A stretch of 64,000 nt of DNA from Lacibacter sp. H375 (GCF_037892425.1 NZ_JBBKTT010000001.1:3534001-3598000); one strand, 5' to 3'; shown: positions 24,005 to 32,743, numbered from the stretch's first letter. The notes: a model not told the origin generated them from the letters alone. Made by a program: numbers and translations.

Positions 24005-24727
24005 ATGACCAAGCTCTCCGTTAACATCAACAAATTTGCCACACTCCGCAACAGTCGTGGTGGTAACAGACCCAATGTTTTGCAAGCTGCCATTGATGCA
24101 CAAAGATTTGGTGCCGATGGTGTAACTGTTCATCCCCGCCCCGATGAGCGACATATCCGTTATGATGATGTGCGACAGATCAAACAGATCATCACTACTG
24201 AATTTAATATTGAAGGCAATTGCCGTGAGCAATCTTTTGTTGACCTGGTATTGGAAGTAAAGCCGCATCAGGTAACACTTGTGCCGGATACATTAGGCCA
24301 ACTCACCAGCGATCATGGTTGGGATACTATTCAAAATAAAAAGTATCTCATTGATATGATCGCCGTGTTTAAAAATGTCGGTATCCGTACGTCCATTTTT
24401 GTTGATCCTGAAATAAGAATGATCGAAGGAGCAATGGAAACAGGCACCGATCGTATTGAACTTTATACCGAAGGTTATGCAAAACGCTATGCGGCTGATC
24501 CTCGTGAAGCCGTGCAGCAATACCTTGTTGCGGCTACACGTGCCCGTTCGATGGGCTTGGGCATTAACGCCGGTCATGATCTTGATCTGCACAATCTGCA
24601 TTACCTCATTCAAACTATTCCCTGGATCGATGAAGTGAGTATTGGTCATGCATTGATCTGCGATGCATTGTATTTAGGATATGAAAATGCCATTCAATTG
24701 TATAAACGTCAGTTGAATGTGGAATAA
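24005..24727 (+). CDS. pdxJ: Pyridoxine 5'-phosphate synthase
   Basis: A 240-residue TIM-barrel enzyme that joins 1-deoxyxylulose 5-phosphate with 3-amino-2-oxopropyl phosphate to make pyridoxine 5'-phosphate. Family motifs are intact: LSVNINKFATLRN, GADGVTVHPRPDERHI, FNIEGN, LVPD, TDRIELYTEGYA, GINAGHDLDLHNL and VSIGHALICDAL. The ATG at 24005 (MTKLSVNINK) is the family start. It is a lone gene here. Confidence 0.96.
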   Translation: MTKLSVNINKFATLRNSRGGNRPNVLQAAIDAQRFGADGVTVHPRPDERHIRYDDVRQIKQIITTEFNIEGNCREQSFVDLVLEVKPHQVTLVPDTLGQLTSDHGWDTIQNKKYLIDMIAVFKNVGIRTSIFVDPEIRMIEGAMETGTDRIELYTEGYAKRYAADPREAVQQYLVAATRARSMGLGINAGHDLDLHNLHYLIQTIPWIDEVSIGHALICDALYLGYENAIQLYKRQLNVE

Positions 24728-24830
24728 GTTTGAAGTTTCAAATGTTTTCGTTAAAAGTTAAGAGTTACGTGTACTCATCATCTTTCCGTCTTACTGCCTT
24801 CCAGTCAAAAAAACATTTAATCTCATTTAT

Positions 24831-25712
24831 ATGTCAAACATTAATCTCATTATCGAAGAGCGTGCCGTTAACATCGGAAAATTTATGGTAGGCAGGTTGT
24901 TGCCATTCCGTCAAAAAAGAATGGTGGGCCCATTTATTTATATCGATCATATGGGTCCTGTTCAAATGAACGAGCGGGAAAATGTTGATGTATTTGCACA
25001 TCCGCACATCGGGTTGAGCACACTTACGTTTTTGTTTGAAGGAAGTATGATGCACCGTGACAGCATTGGTACAGAAATGGAAATAAAACCCGGCGCTGTT
25101 AACTGGATGACGGCTGGCAAAGGCATCGTTCACTCCGAACGTACACCTGAATACCTGCGCCATTCAAGCAAAACCATGCACGGCTTGCAGATATGGGTGG
25201 CATTGCCAAAAGAGCTGGAGCAAATGGAGCCTGAATTTTTTCATATTGAAAAAGAACAGATACCTGCATGGGAAGAAAATGGGTTGCAGTATAAATTAAT
25301 TGCAGGCGAAGCATGTGGACGAAAATCGCCGGTGCCCGTTTACAGCAAGTTGTATTTGATCGAGATCAAAAGCTCAACTACACAAACCGTGAAATTAGGA
25401 AGTGAATTGTATGGCGAATCGGGTTTGTATATACTCGATGGAAGTATTGAAAGTGAAGGCAATTTGTATGAACCCAAACGCCTGCTCGTAGCAAAAGACA
25501 GCAAGCTCTGCGAGTTTACCATTACAGCAGGCAGCAGTATTTATATTTTTGGTGGTGAGCCTTTTGCTGAAGAACGTTTTATCGATTGGAATTTTGTTTC
25601 ATCAGACAAAGCACTTATTGAAGAAGCAAAACAAAAATGGATCGCTCAGGAGTTTGATAAGATAAAAGGAGAGGAGAACGATTTTGTTCCTTATCCGGCA
25701 CCGAAGAGATAA
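24831..25712 (+). CDS. Pirin family protein
   Basis: A 293-residue bicupin pirin. The N-terminal cupin has the metal site HPHIGLSTLTFLFEGSMMHRDS and GIVHSERTPE, giving the usual three His and one Glu that bind Fe(II). The C-terminal cupin (residues 150-290) lacks these ligands, as is normal. Bacterial pirins have been reported as quercetin dioxygenases or metabolic regulators; the role here is open. Phrase-like spacer repeats flank the gene. Confidence 0.93.
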   Translation: MSNINLIIEERAVNIGKFMVGRLLPFRQKRMVGPFIYIDHMGPVQMNERENVDVFAHPHIGLSTLTFLFEGSMMHRDSIGTEMEIKPGAVNWMTAGKGIVHSERTPEYLRHSSKTMHGLQIWVALPKELEQMEPEFFHIEKEQIPAWEENGLQYKLIAGEACGRKSPVPVYSKLYLIEIKSSTTQTVKLGSELYGESGLYILDGSIESEGNLYEPKRLLVAKDSKLCEFTITAGSSIYIFGGEPFAEERFIDWNFVSSDKALIEEAKQKWIAQEFDKIKGEENDFVPYPAPKR

Positions 25713-25732
25713 CCGGCCGTTATGGGCTAAGT

Positions 25733-25818
25733 GTTATGAGTTATGGGTACTCATCACTCATCATTGATCACTCATCGCTTGAACGATCACCCGTAACCTA
25801 TAACCTTTAACTCATAAC
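25733..25818. repeat. Intergenic phrase-repeat inverted repeat 2
   Basis: GTTATGAGTT (25733-25742) pairs with AACTCATAAC (25809-25818). The words CACTCATC/TCATCATTG repeat in the loop. The right arm shares a 19-base identity with 22410-22428. Confidence 0.7.
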
Positions 25819-25897
25819 TTATCATCCATTTCCCCATTTCGTTCATCATTTACCTCATTACATACATGCTATGGTAGTGCAGCAGTCGAGCGCAAAT

Positions 25898-25905
25898 TAG
25901 TTTTG
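25898..25905 (+). promoter_or_regulatory. -7 box of the cupin gene
   Basis: TAGTTTTG, an exact TAnnTTTG match, 17 bp before the ATG at 25922. Confidence 0.45.
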
Positions 25906-25921
25906 TTGAAAATAAACCATC

Positions 25922-26476
25922 ATGAACTATCTTTTGCCTCATACCATCGAAAATGTACTCGGCGAAAAGCTTGTATTCCTTGCAACTGAAAAAGGAGAGG
26001 AAGGCGATAAGCTAATTGTTGAAAATTTTGTTGATCCCGGTTTTGGCCCCATTATGCACACACATTGGTTGCAGGATGAATGTCTTACAGTAGTAAAAGG
26101 ACGCATTGGTTATTTGGTAAAAGGCGGCACAGAGCAATTTGCAGGTGAAGGCGAAACTGTATTATTTAAACGTGGTGTGGCGCACCGTTTCTGGAATGCC
26201 GGTGATGGCGAATTGCATTGCAAAGGATGGATTTATCCTGCACATAACATTATGTTTTATCTCACCTCCATCTTTGAAGCACAAAACAAATCGGGCAAAG
26301 CACAACCCGAAGTATTTGATGGGGCTTATCTCATCACCCGTTATAAAACAGAATTCGACGTAGATATAATTCCTCGGTTTGTAAAAAAAGTGATATTGCC
26401 CGTTACTTGTTTCATTGGCAAAGTGTTAGGCAAGTACAAACATTTTGAACATGCTCCTGCTCCGGTAAGAAAGTGA
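25922..26476 (+). CDS. Cupin domain protein
   Basis: A 184-residue protein with a single cupin fold in residues 20-100 (PGFGPIMHTHWLQDECLTVVKG, GETVLFKRGVAHRFWNAGDG), retaining His and Glu of the metal site (H46, H48, E52 region and a distal His in GVAHRFW). A C-terminal helical extension (ITRYKTEFDVDIIPRFVKKV, then a hydrophobic stretch) is not part of the cupin and may lie on a membrane. Substrate unknown. Confidence 0.82.
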   Translation: MNYLLPHTIENVLGEKLVFLATEKGEEGDKLIVENFVDPGFGPIMHTHWLQDECLTVVKGRIGYLVKGGTEQFAGEGETVLFKRGVAHRFWNAGDGELHCKGWIYPAHNIMFYLTSIFEAQNKSGKAQPEVFDGAYLITRYKTEFDVDIIPRFVKKVILPVTCFIGKVLGKYKHFEHAPAPVRK

Positions 26477-26503
26477 GTTTCGATAGGTTACGGGTTACAA
26501 GTT

Positions 26504-26543
26504 ATGAGTTAAGGGTGCTCATAAACTGCAACCTTTAACTCAT
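26504..26543. repeat. Intergenic phrase-repeat inverted repeat 3
   Basis: ATGAGTTAAGGGT (26504-26516) pairs with ACCTTTAACTCAT (26531-26543), 13 bp with one G-U. AACCTTTAACTCAT is shared with the repeats at 22412 and 25802. Confidence 0.65.
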
Positions 26544-26607
26544 CGCTTTTTATAACATCGTTGGCACAGGTGTGCAAGGAATATGTTTTCGTAACGCCGC
26601 ATCGACT

Positions 26608-26641
26608 GCCCGGGAGCTGGTGCAACCGACCACTGGATTCA
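26608..26641. repeat. GC-rich palindromic element, copy B
   Basis: Aligns without gaps to 969-1002 with 27 of 34 identical bases; the core TGGTGCAACC is unchanged. The outer stem is decayed (three mismatches of seven), so this copy is a weaker hairpin than copy A. Confidence 0.55.
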
Positions 26642-26727
26642 AAATAAATAAAATATAAATCGAATAGTACACCTTGTGAAATCTCCGCAGACAAATCCAA
26701 CAAAATAGTTTGCTAACTTTAACCACG

Positions 26728-27273
26728 ATGACAGCAGGTATTTTAAATACAATCGGGCAATTCACCGGTTTTGACTGTGAGCTTTTTGAGAACCATACAA
26801 CAATACAAAAGCTTAACAGAAACGAGCTCTTATTAAAAGAAGGCGAAGTTTGTACCTCTTTCTATTATGTGCTGCAAGGTGCATTTGTTCAATTTCAAAT
26901 GAAGGATATTGATGAACAGGTGATTGATCTTCACTTGCAGCATGAATGGATGTTTAACCAGGAAAGTCTTACCGGGCAACTGCCTTCAACCACCAACATA
27001 AAAGCATTTTCTGAGTCTGAAATACTGGTTTTAAGCCTCAACAGCTTTCATGCTTTGTGTGCCCGCTCACAGTCTTTTTTGCAATTTGGAAAAATCCTGA
27101 ACCAGACGAAATACAGAACTTCTCTTTACGATAGTTCACTAAGTCCTTCAGATAAATACAGGTTTATCAATTCGGCCAAACCCGGGTTAACAACAGTTTT
27201 TCCATTAAAACTGATTGCCTCTTATCTTAAAGTAACACCTGAAACGTTAAGCAGGGTAAGAGCTGCCAGTTAA
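26728..27273 (+). CDS. Crp/Fnr family transcriptional regulator
   Basis: A 181-residue regulator: a cyclic-nucleotide-binding-type beta-barrel in residues 20-110 (LNRNELLLKEGEVCTSFYYVLQGAFVQ in two blocks) and a C-terminal helix-turn-helix (FPLKLIASYLKVTPETLSRVRAA). The residues that bind cAMP in E. coli Crp are not conserved, as in most Bacteroidota members, so the ligand is unknown. The first ATG is at 26728. It may regulate the VOC gene 60 bp downstream. Confidence 0.88.
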   Translation: MTAGILNTIGQFTGFDCELFENHTTIQKLNRNELLLKEGEVCTSFYYVLQGAFVQFQMKDIDEQVIDLHLQHEWMFNQESLTGQLPSTTNIKAFSESEILVLSLNSFHALCARSQSFLQFGKILNQTKYRTSLYDSSLSPSDKYRFINSAKPGLTTVFPLKLIASYLKVTPETLSRVRAAS

Positions 27274-27333
27274 ATTTCTTGATCAGAATCAAGTGATGGT
27301 TTAAAAAGTATTTACAACCTTTGAAAAAAAAAT

Positions 27334-27690
27334 ATGCTCACTGCTATCATCGCCAAACTGCCGATGCGTAACAAAACTGTTACCCAAAATTATTTTGTAA
27401 ACAAGTTAGGTTTCAAATATATTGGAAGCGACGACTTTGATCATTATCTCATTGTAGAGAAAGACAATTTACAAATTCATTTTTTTGAGTTTAAAACACT
27501 CGACCCTAAAGAAAACTACGGGCAGATATACATACGTACAAACAATATAGATGAATTGTATCAGTCTTTATTAAATAATAAGGTTGACATTCACCCCAAT
27601 GGTCACCTTGCAAACAAACCCTGGCAACAACGTGAATTTTCTTTACTTGACCCCGATAATAACTTACTCACTTTTGGGCAAAGCCTGTAA
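27334..27690 (+). CDS. VOC superfamily (glyoxalase/bleomycin-resistance fold) protein
   Basis: A 118-residue single VOC domain: paired beta-alpha-beta-beta-beta units with FVNKLGFKYIGSDDFDHYLI, IHFFEFK, YIRTNNIDELYQSL and REFSLLDPDNNLLTF. The fold is that of BLMA-type binding proteins and small dioxygenases; metal ligands are incomplete, which favours a binding protein. It follows the Crp-like gene by 60 bp on the same strand and may be its target. Confidence 0.88.
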   Translation: MLTAIIAKLPMRNKTVTQNYFVNKLGFKYIGSDDFDHYLIVEKDNLQIHFFEFKTLDPKENYGQIYIRTNNIDELYQSLLNNKVDIHPNGHLANKPWQQREFSLLDPDNNLLTFGQSL

Positions 27691-27758
27691 ATAATAAAAC
27701 GTACACAGTCTTTAGTCTTTTACTATTGTTGACTGGCAAGCCCAAGTAACTTCTCACC

Positions 27759-27788
27759 CTTGTATTGTGCAACAAGCCACAATACAAG
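27759..27788. repeat. Perfect inverted repeat in spacer
   Basis: CTTGTATTGTG (27759-27769) and CACAATACAAG (27778-27788), 11 bp with an 8-base loop, after the VOC gene. There is no T tract, so it is a poor terminator. Confidence 0.55.
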
Positions 27789-27959
27789 CCCTCAACATTA
27801 TTTGTAACTTTAAGAAAGGGACACTTTATCGTCAGCCCAATTGAGGATTGGCTAAACAACTTTTCAGGAAATAAGCCTGATATTTCAGACAATTCTTAAT
27901 AGGAGAAGACCTGCTATAGCGTCTCTTGGCATCCAAAATTCACAACAAAAAAAACTGCC

Positions 27960-28691
27960 ATGACACACGCATCCAGTAACAATCAAAAAAAAGAAACAGC
28001 AAGGGTTGAACTCTTTAGTGATGGAGTATTTGCAATTGCCATTACTCTTTTGGTGTTGGAATTGATTCAGATATTGCACCCCGGAACTGAAACAGATCTT
28101 TTAACAACCTGTTTCCATCATTGGCACTCTTTCCTTGCATTTTTTATTGGGTTTATTACCATACTTGTTTGTTGGATAAATCATCATGTTGCTTTTGAGT
28201 ATATTCAGAAAGTGGATACAAGGTTTCTGTGGGTAAATGGATTTTTATTGTTTGTTGTAACATTTACACCATTTCCTACGGCTATATTGGCTCAGTACAT
28301 GCAAACAGAAAGTACCGTTGCGTTAGCGGTGTTTGGATTTAACTACATATTAATTTCAATTGCAGCAAACGGCATTTGCCAGTATGCGTACAATCATCAC
28401 TTAATTGCAGAGGAGGACCGCTCTTTTTTTAATTCATACAGGTTAATTTATCGTTACAGTATTTTTTATAATATACTGGCGTTCTTTATTTGTTTCCTTT
28501 CTACCTGGGTTGCGGTGTTTTTATACATTTTTCTGTTTGTCTTGTTTGCCCGGCCCAAAGAATTGGCATTGCAGCTTCAAAAAATAATTAAGAGACAGAA
28601 GAGTAAATCAAAAGCAAAAGAACCGCCACAAAATGGAGAAGCTGAAAATGTGGTCGCCGGTATGGAAGATGATATCAACGGCCCAATTTAA
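27960..28691 (+). CDS. TMEM175-type (DUF1211) potassium channel-like protein
   Basis: A 243-residue membrane protein with six predicted transmembrane helices. The first helix carries the family signature RVELFSDGVFAIAITLLVLE, in which the FSDG motif shapes the selectivity pore of bacterial TMEM175 potassium channels. The WINHH motif of the third helix is also present. The C-terminus is lysine-rich and then acidic. It would form tetramers in the inner membrane. No ion-stress genes are adjacent. Confidence 0.93.
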   Translation: MTHASSNNQKKETARVELFSDGVFAIAITLLVLELIQILHPGTETDLLTTCFHHWHSFLAFFIGFITILVCWINHHVAFEYIQKVDTRFLWVNGFLLFVVTFTPFPTAILAQYMQTESTVALAVFGFNYILISIAANGICQYAYNHHLIAEEDRSFFNSYRLIYRYSIFYNILAFFICFLSTWVAVFLYIFLFVLFARPKELALQLQKIIKRQKSKSKAKEPPQNGEAENVVAGMEDDINGPI

Positions 28692-28712
28692 TGTATTCAG
28701 GCACAAAGTTTT

Positions 28713-28740
28713 TTTCCGTTGATGGTTAATACAACGGAAA
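28713..28740. repeat. Inverted repeat after the TMEM175 gene
   Basis: TTTCCGTTG (28713-28721) and CAACGGAAA (28732-28740), 9 bp with a 10-base loop. A T run precedes rather than follows it, so termination on the plus strand is doubtful. Confidence 0.45.
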
Positions 28741-28822
28741 GGATCAGCTGTTCAGTGGTTTTAAGAAAGTAAAGTGTGAAAACATGTTTCGTTATCGTAC
28801 TTTGTAACGAAACATCTTAAAC

Positions 28823-29212
28823 ATGAACAGTATAACCGATGAACAATTGCTGGAACAGTTTCAGCAAATTGAAGACAATTTCAACGCTGCAGTAATCAGC
28901 AACCGTGTTGATGATATAAAAAAATGCATAACAGGGGATTGGGTGCTGGTTGACAGCCAGGGCGGAATTATACCACAAGAAGGATTCTTTAATGTGCTTG
29001 AAAAAGGATTGCTTTCTCATACAACAATGACAAAGAAAATATTAAGAGTAAAACTTTACGATAACATTGCCTTGGTAACTGGTCGGGGACAGAATACCGG
29101 AACATGGCAAGGGCAACCAATGGAAGCAGATGAATGGATCACCGATGTTTATAAAAAAGAAAATGAACGGTGGCTTTGTGTATTAACTCATTTAACGCCG
29201 GTAAAAAAGTAG
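28823..29212 (+). CDS. NTF2-like (DUF4440/SnoaL) protein
   Basis: A 129-residue cone-shaped NTF2-like fold: a helical start (DEQLLEQFQQIEDNFNAAVI), CITGDWVLVDSQGG, and the final strands IALVTGRGQNTG and ERWLCVLTHLTPV. No catalytic dyad is obvious. Proteins of this fold serve as binding proteins, isomerases or immunity proteins. The TACTTTG box at 28798-28804 may be its promoter. It is one of two NTF2-like genes within 3 kb. Confidence 0.85.
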   Translation: MNSITDEQLLEQFQQIEDNFNAAVISNRVDDIKKCITGDWVLVDSQGGIIPQEGFFNVLEKGLLSHTTMTKKILRVKLYDNIALVTGRGQNTGTWQGQPMEADEWITDVYKKENERWLCVLTHLTPVKK

Positions 29213-29309
29213 GTTCACAAATGAAATAAGCCCGTGTTTTCATTGTTATCATTTAACTTTAGTAAACATTGCCTGCAATCAAATAATAACCAATGAAAAT
29301 ACATGCAAC

Positions 29310-30152
29310 ATGAAATCAATCATCGTCCTTTTATTCTTGTTTTTGAGTTCCGCAGGTTTTAGCCAGGATGTAAAGTCAGACTTCAGCCATATTGAAATTA
29401 TCATAGATTCAGCTTCGTTTGAAAAACTGGTAGCAAACGATTTTATCAGAACTAAACTGGCTCCTTTTACTTATGACACCATGATGCTTTCTCCGCTGGT
29501 GCTCAGCTATTATATTTATGGACAAAACAATTTCATTCATTTCAATCCTGCAAGGGGCTATTTTGCTACCCAACGTGGAACGGCCTACGTGATTTTTCAA
29601 ACCCGAAGGCCGGGACAGGGGAGACTTTTGGAAAAAGCGTTTCGGGAAGTTGCCGCCGACTCAATTGTTTTGTATGATTTTGAAGGACCTGGTTTTACAT
29701 TGTCGGAAGTTGTGTATACTCATCACGACCGGATAAGTAAAAAGAAGCAGAATAATCTTATACCAATGTTGAGTTCGTACTCTGTTGATACCTATCGTAA
29801 ATGGGGCTTTGGTGATTCTGTCGAAGTGAGCATGAAACAGTTTCTTGCAAGAGAGCCGGTAAAAGAAAACAAACTGTTTGAAACTATTGTTTCCATTGAA
29901 TTAGTAATTACACAAAAAGAACTGCAGGATCTTATACCTGTTTTAAAACTTGCCGGATACCGTAAAGAGAGAAATAAGTTTATAAAGACCAATGAGCCAA
30001 CTATTTCTTATGTGGTGAATAATACAGTTAATATATCAAAGGTTAAAAAACTCACAGTAAGACTTTCTGAAGATGCGGGTAACAAAAGCTTCAACTTTGG
30101 CAAAATGAATTTGCTCATAAAGAAAAGCAGTGCGGTGTTTACTTTTGACTAG
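29310..30152 (+). CDS. Secreted protein, possibly DUF5829-like
   Basis: A 280-residue exported protein with signal peptide MKSIIVLLFLFLSSAGFSQ. The mature N-terminus FSHIEIIIDSASFEKLVAND, followed by a VIFQTRRPGQGRLLEKAF strand-helix, resembles VOC-like folds, and DUF5829 proteins start in a similar way. The C-terminal part (residues 175-280) looks like a second copy of the same fold. No metal ligands are clear. Function unknown; the family assignment is tentative. Confidence 0.68.
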   Translation: MKSIIVLLFLFLSSAGFSQDVKSDFSHIEIIIDSASFEKLVANDFIRTKLAPFTYDTMMLSPLVLSYYIYGQNNFIHFNPARGYFATQRGTAYVIFQTRRPGQGRLLEKAFREVAADSIVLYDFEGPGFTLSEVVYTHHDRISKKKQNNLIPMLSSYSVDTYRKWGFGDSVEVSMKQFLAREPVKENKLFETIVSIELVITQKELQDLIPVLKLAGYRKERNKFIKTNEPTISYVVNNTVNISKVKKLTVRLSEDAGNKSFNFGKMNLLIKKSSAVFTFD

Positions 30153-30276
30153 ACATTTGTTTCTCCTTTTAATTGTGTCTTAACGAAACATGTTTTTCAG
30201 TTCACATCATTTCTTATATTAGCTTACTGTTGTTTTAGTGCGCCCGGTAAATATTCAAACCCAATCATCTTACTGC

Positions 30277-30906
30277 ATGAGAAGAAATTATTTTTTCTGG
30301 GCCAGCTTATTTTTGCTGTTTCTGTCGCTGGTTGCGTTTTCAGATAATCTGTTTTACGATGTGGGGCAAAAGAGTAACAGCGATCCAAAATTCATCATTC
30401 ATGGCTTGTTTTTTCTTGCGTGGTTTATTATCCTGGTAATACAAACAGGATATATACGAAAAGGAAATTACAATGCACATCGTACACTCGGCATAACAGG
30501 TATGTTGATAGGTTTGGGTGTAATCGTCAGTACTTTTTATGTGTTTGTAGCGGTGTATAAGGGGTGGTCGGTAATGCCTTCTTATGTAAAAGCAAACAGG
30601 TTCTTCACCATAAGTTTTGCTGTTCTTATTTTGCTGGCTTATATCAATCGTAAGTATGGCGTAAAGCACAAACGGTATGTTTATGTGGGAACACTTTATG
30701 TATTGGGGCCTGTGCTCGACAGGGTTGCCGCAAAAATGATGATCGATACGGATGCGGGTTTTGTATTATTTGAAACCATTATCTGGAATACGTTGTTTAT
30801 TTCACTGTTTGTATATGATTGGCGCACGCTCAGGAAAATACATCCCATCAGTTGGATTGGCTACATCTGGTTTTACATGGTGTGGACACTTGCCAGCGTA
30901 CTTTAG
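30277..30906 (+). CDS. Membrane protein with seven predicted helices
   Basis: A 209-residue integral membrane protein starting MRRNYFFWASLFLLFLSLVA at the ATG 30277; a GTG start at 30238 would add 13 polar residues and is less likely. It has about six or seven helices, with conserved-looking HGLFFLAWFIILV, NAHRTLGITGMLIGLGVIVS and KHKRYVYVGTLYVLGPVLDR. The two histidines (HGLFF and AHRTLG) resemble haem-b ligands in small cytochrome-b-like proteins, but this is a guess. Function unknown. Confidence 0.7.
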   Translation: MRRNYFFWASLFLLFLSLVAFSDNLFYDVGQKSNSDPKFIIHGLFFLAWFIILVIQTGYIRKGNYNAHRTLGITGMLIGLGVIVSTFYVFVAVYKGWSVMPSYVKANRFFTISFAVLILLAYINRKYGVKHKRYVYVGTLYVLGPVLDRVAAKMMIDTDAGFVLFETIIWNTLFISLFVYDWRTLRKIHPISWIGYIWFYMVWTLASVL

Positions 30907-30927
30907 GTGATTGTTGTTCTGTTGCTT

Positions 30928-30957
30928 AACGGTTATCTTCTCCGACTAACCGTTTTT
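30928..30957 (+). terminator. Terminator
   Basis: AACGGTTA / TAACCGTT with an 11-base loop and a five-T tract, after the membrane-protein gene at 30277. Confidence 0.85.
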
Positions 30958-31070
30958 ATTCCCAAGCTTGAAACGTATCATGGGCTTATTTCCAGCTCAT
31001 TAAGGTTAAGGAGTGTAGAATTAATTCCTCAGATAAAATGCAGGTTACTTTACCTGAGATAGTATGAGTA

Positions 31071-31085
31071 TGGCATGGTTTTGTT
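31071..31085 (+). promoter_or_regulatory. TGGCAT..TTGTT element
   Basis: TGGCAT-GGTT-TTGTT, the same short-spacing variant as at 8657, 37 bp before the ATG at 31123. Confidence 0.4.
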
Positions 31086-31122
31086 AAGTCTTAGGTAAGA
31101 TTATTCACTAAAAATTAAAACA

Positions 31123-31341
31123 ATGAAAGTTTCAACAAGCCTGAAGTATGCATTCTCTGCACTGGTGCTGTTCCTCGTTAACATCGCCTTATATGCACAG
31201 GAACGAAAAGTAGATGTGGATATAGATCTCGATAAAAATGAGGCTCAATGGTATAGTAATCCGATTGTTTGGGTAATTGGCGGCGCAGTTTTTATCCTGC
31301 TGCTCGTTGCGCTTCTTCGTGGTGGAAAAGCGAAAGGTTAA
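31123..31341 (+). CDS. Small exported or membrane protein, 72 residues
   Basis: A 72-residue protein with an N-terminal hydrophobic segment ending in ALYAQ, typical of a signal peptide, then an acidic linker (ERKVDVDIDLDKNEAQWY) and a C-terminal transmembrane helix (NPIVWVIGGAVFILLLVALL) with a basic end. This gives a tiny inner-membrane protein with a short periplasmic acidic loop. No family recognised. Its promoter element matches that of the DUF1328 gene, suggesting common stress control. Confidence 0.72.
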   Translation: MKVSTSLKYAFSALVLFLVNIALYAQERKVDVDIDLDKNEAQWYSNPIVWVIGGAVFILLLVALLRGGKAKG

Positions 31342-31370
31342 GAGGGTCATTTTTTATTATACAGTTATCA

Positions 31371-31412
31371 GATGATCAAATGCCTGTTATAACAAACAGG
31401 CGTTGATCATTT
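31371..31412 (+). terminator. Hairpin after the small membrane gene
   Basis: TGATCAA..GCCTGT pairs with ACAGGC..TTGATCA around TATAACAA with a small bulge. There is no strong T run, so termination is probable but not certain. Confidence 0.55.
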
Positions 31413-31458
31413 GATTGAATTTTATCGTGCATTAATTAAACTTAAAGACCAATAAATT

Positions 31459-31833
31459 ATGGAATCAGAAATTCTTGAGTTAGAAAAAAAGTATTGGCAG
31501 GCAATGGAAGATCACGATTTTGATACGGTGAAAAAGCTCACCCGTTTCCCTTGTATTGTTGCCGGTAAAAACGGCGTTCAAAGTGTTGATGAAGCTGCAT
31601 TTAAAAATATGTTTGAGTCTGGCAGCAACGCAAAAATAAAAGTGCTGAATATTTCCAATGTCGAAAGCCAGGCGGTTAGTAAAAAAAGTGCTGTGATTGC
31701 TTATCATGTTGAACTTGGAACGGCATACGATGTACAGGGCCCGTCAATGAAATGTGCCTGCACGTCAACATGGACAAAAGAAGATGACGGATGGCTTTGT
31801 GCGCTTCATACAGAAGCCGAGTTAGCGCAATAG
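31459..31833 (+). CDS. NTF2-like (DUF4440) protein
   Basis: A 124-residue NTF2-like fold: the helix ILELEKKYWQAMEDHDFDTVKKL, FPCIVAGKNGVQSVDEAAF, the strand SAVIAYHVELGT and the ending CTSTWTKEDDGWLCALHTE. The CACTSTW segment has two cysteines close together. No catalytic residues are clear. It shares the fold and size of 28823-29212, but sequence identity is low. Function unknown. Confidence 0.83.
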   Translation: MESEILELEKKYWQAMEDHDFDTVKKLTRFPCIVAGKNGVQSVDEAAFKNMFESGSNAKIKVLNISNVESQAVSKKSAVIAYHVELGTAYDVQGPSMKCACTSTWTKEDDGWLCALHTEAELAQ

Positions 31834-31993
31834 CTATCTAGTTAATAAAAAATCCTCGCTGGCGTTGAATGATCTTGCTAAACATTTGCGCCAGGGAGTA
31901 CTATAGATAAAATGGAATTGTTAGTGAGGAATAATACCTACGTCAACAAGAGTTCTTACAACTTACAATTCAGAACTTGTACTTTTATTAGAA

Positions 31994-32743
31994 CTATCCT
32001 CCGGTTTGTCCTGTTCTGATTTTTATTTTCTTCTTGCCCGCATTCTTTTTTTCGTAATCGAGAATCTCTTTGGGTTTTACTTTTTCTTTGGGCGTATCTT
32101 TTTTAGTAGTGTTTGCATCAGCAGGATCGTTGGGATCTTTTTTAATAATGCCGTTTGCTGAACCAGTACCATCGTCCAGCTTGCCAAGGATAAAGTTTTC
32201 CTTACGTAACACTTTGCCTGAGCCCGGTTCATAGATTGTCCAGAAACCATGCGCTACTGAAGATGCTTCCAGCTTTACTTCCACGAGATATACTTTCTTA
32301 GGATCGTTCACATCATACACTTCAATTGTTTCAGTTGGTTTCTCCGGATTTTGAGCAAGCCAGCTTTCTTCACGAATCATATCGCCCATGGCATTAAAGT
32401 ATTGTTGTTTACCGTGCTTGTTTCCCCAACGGTAAAATTCAATGGCTAATACATCGCCCATAAGTGTGTACACACGCCACGGGCCTTCTTTCTTTCCATT
32501 ACGGAATTCGCCTTCTTCTTCATAACCAGGTTCGCCACGCACTTCTTCATATCGCACCACCCATTTGCCTTGCTTCAGGTCTTTCATGTCGGTGCAATTC
32601 AATGTATCGCCCTTAACACTAATGGTATAGTCCTTACATTGTGCTGAACCGTTCATCCAAAAAAGCAACATCGCCACAACAGTTAAGGCGGGTATTCGTA
32701 AGTTTGAAAGGTTGAATAGTTGATTCATTTGTCTATTTTTCAT
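31994..32743 (-). CDS. Exported MORN-like repeat protein
   Basis: A 249-residue protein with a signal peptide (LTVVAMLLFWMNGSAQ) and YwqK/MORN-type strands: KQGKWVVRYEEVRG, EEEGEFRNGKKEGPWRVYT and WGNKHGKQQYFNAMGDMI. The tail is lysine-rich and ends KKKIKIRTGQTGG. I chose the ATG at 32743; 32728 is an equal alternative, and the longer frame upstream overlaps the divergent promoter. Such repeats are annotated as YwqK-family antitoxins, but no toxin is adjacent. A structural periplasmic role is more likely. Confidence 0.75.
   Translation of the reverse strand: MKNRQMNQLFNLSNLRIPALTVVAMLLFWMNGSAQCKDYTISVKGDTLNCTDMKDLKQGKWVVRYEEVRGEPGYEEEGEFRNGKKEGPWRVYTLMGDVLAIEFYRWGNKHGKQQYFNAMGDMIREESWLAQNPEKPTETIEVYDVNDPKKVYLVEVKLEASSVAHGFWTIYEPGSGKVLRKENFILGKLDDGTGSANGIIKKDPNDPADANTTKKDTPKEKVKPKEILDYEKKNAGKKKIKIRTGQTGG

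Noticed and set aside
27750-27898. 49-codon open stretch after the VOC gene
   Set aside because: It has no start codon and no recognised similarity; a pseudogene cannot be shown from the window alone.
27901-27946. TTGGCATCCAAAATTCAC before the TMEM175 gene as a sigma-54 site
   Set aside because: The -24 half fits but the -12 half (ATTCA) does not.
28823-31833. The two NTF2-like genes as a recent duplication
   Set aside because: They share only the fold and length; no sequence block is clearly alike.
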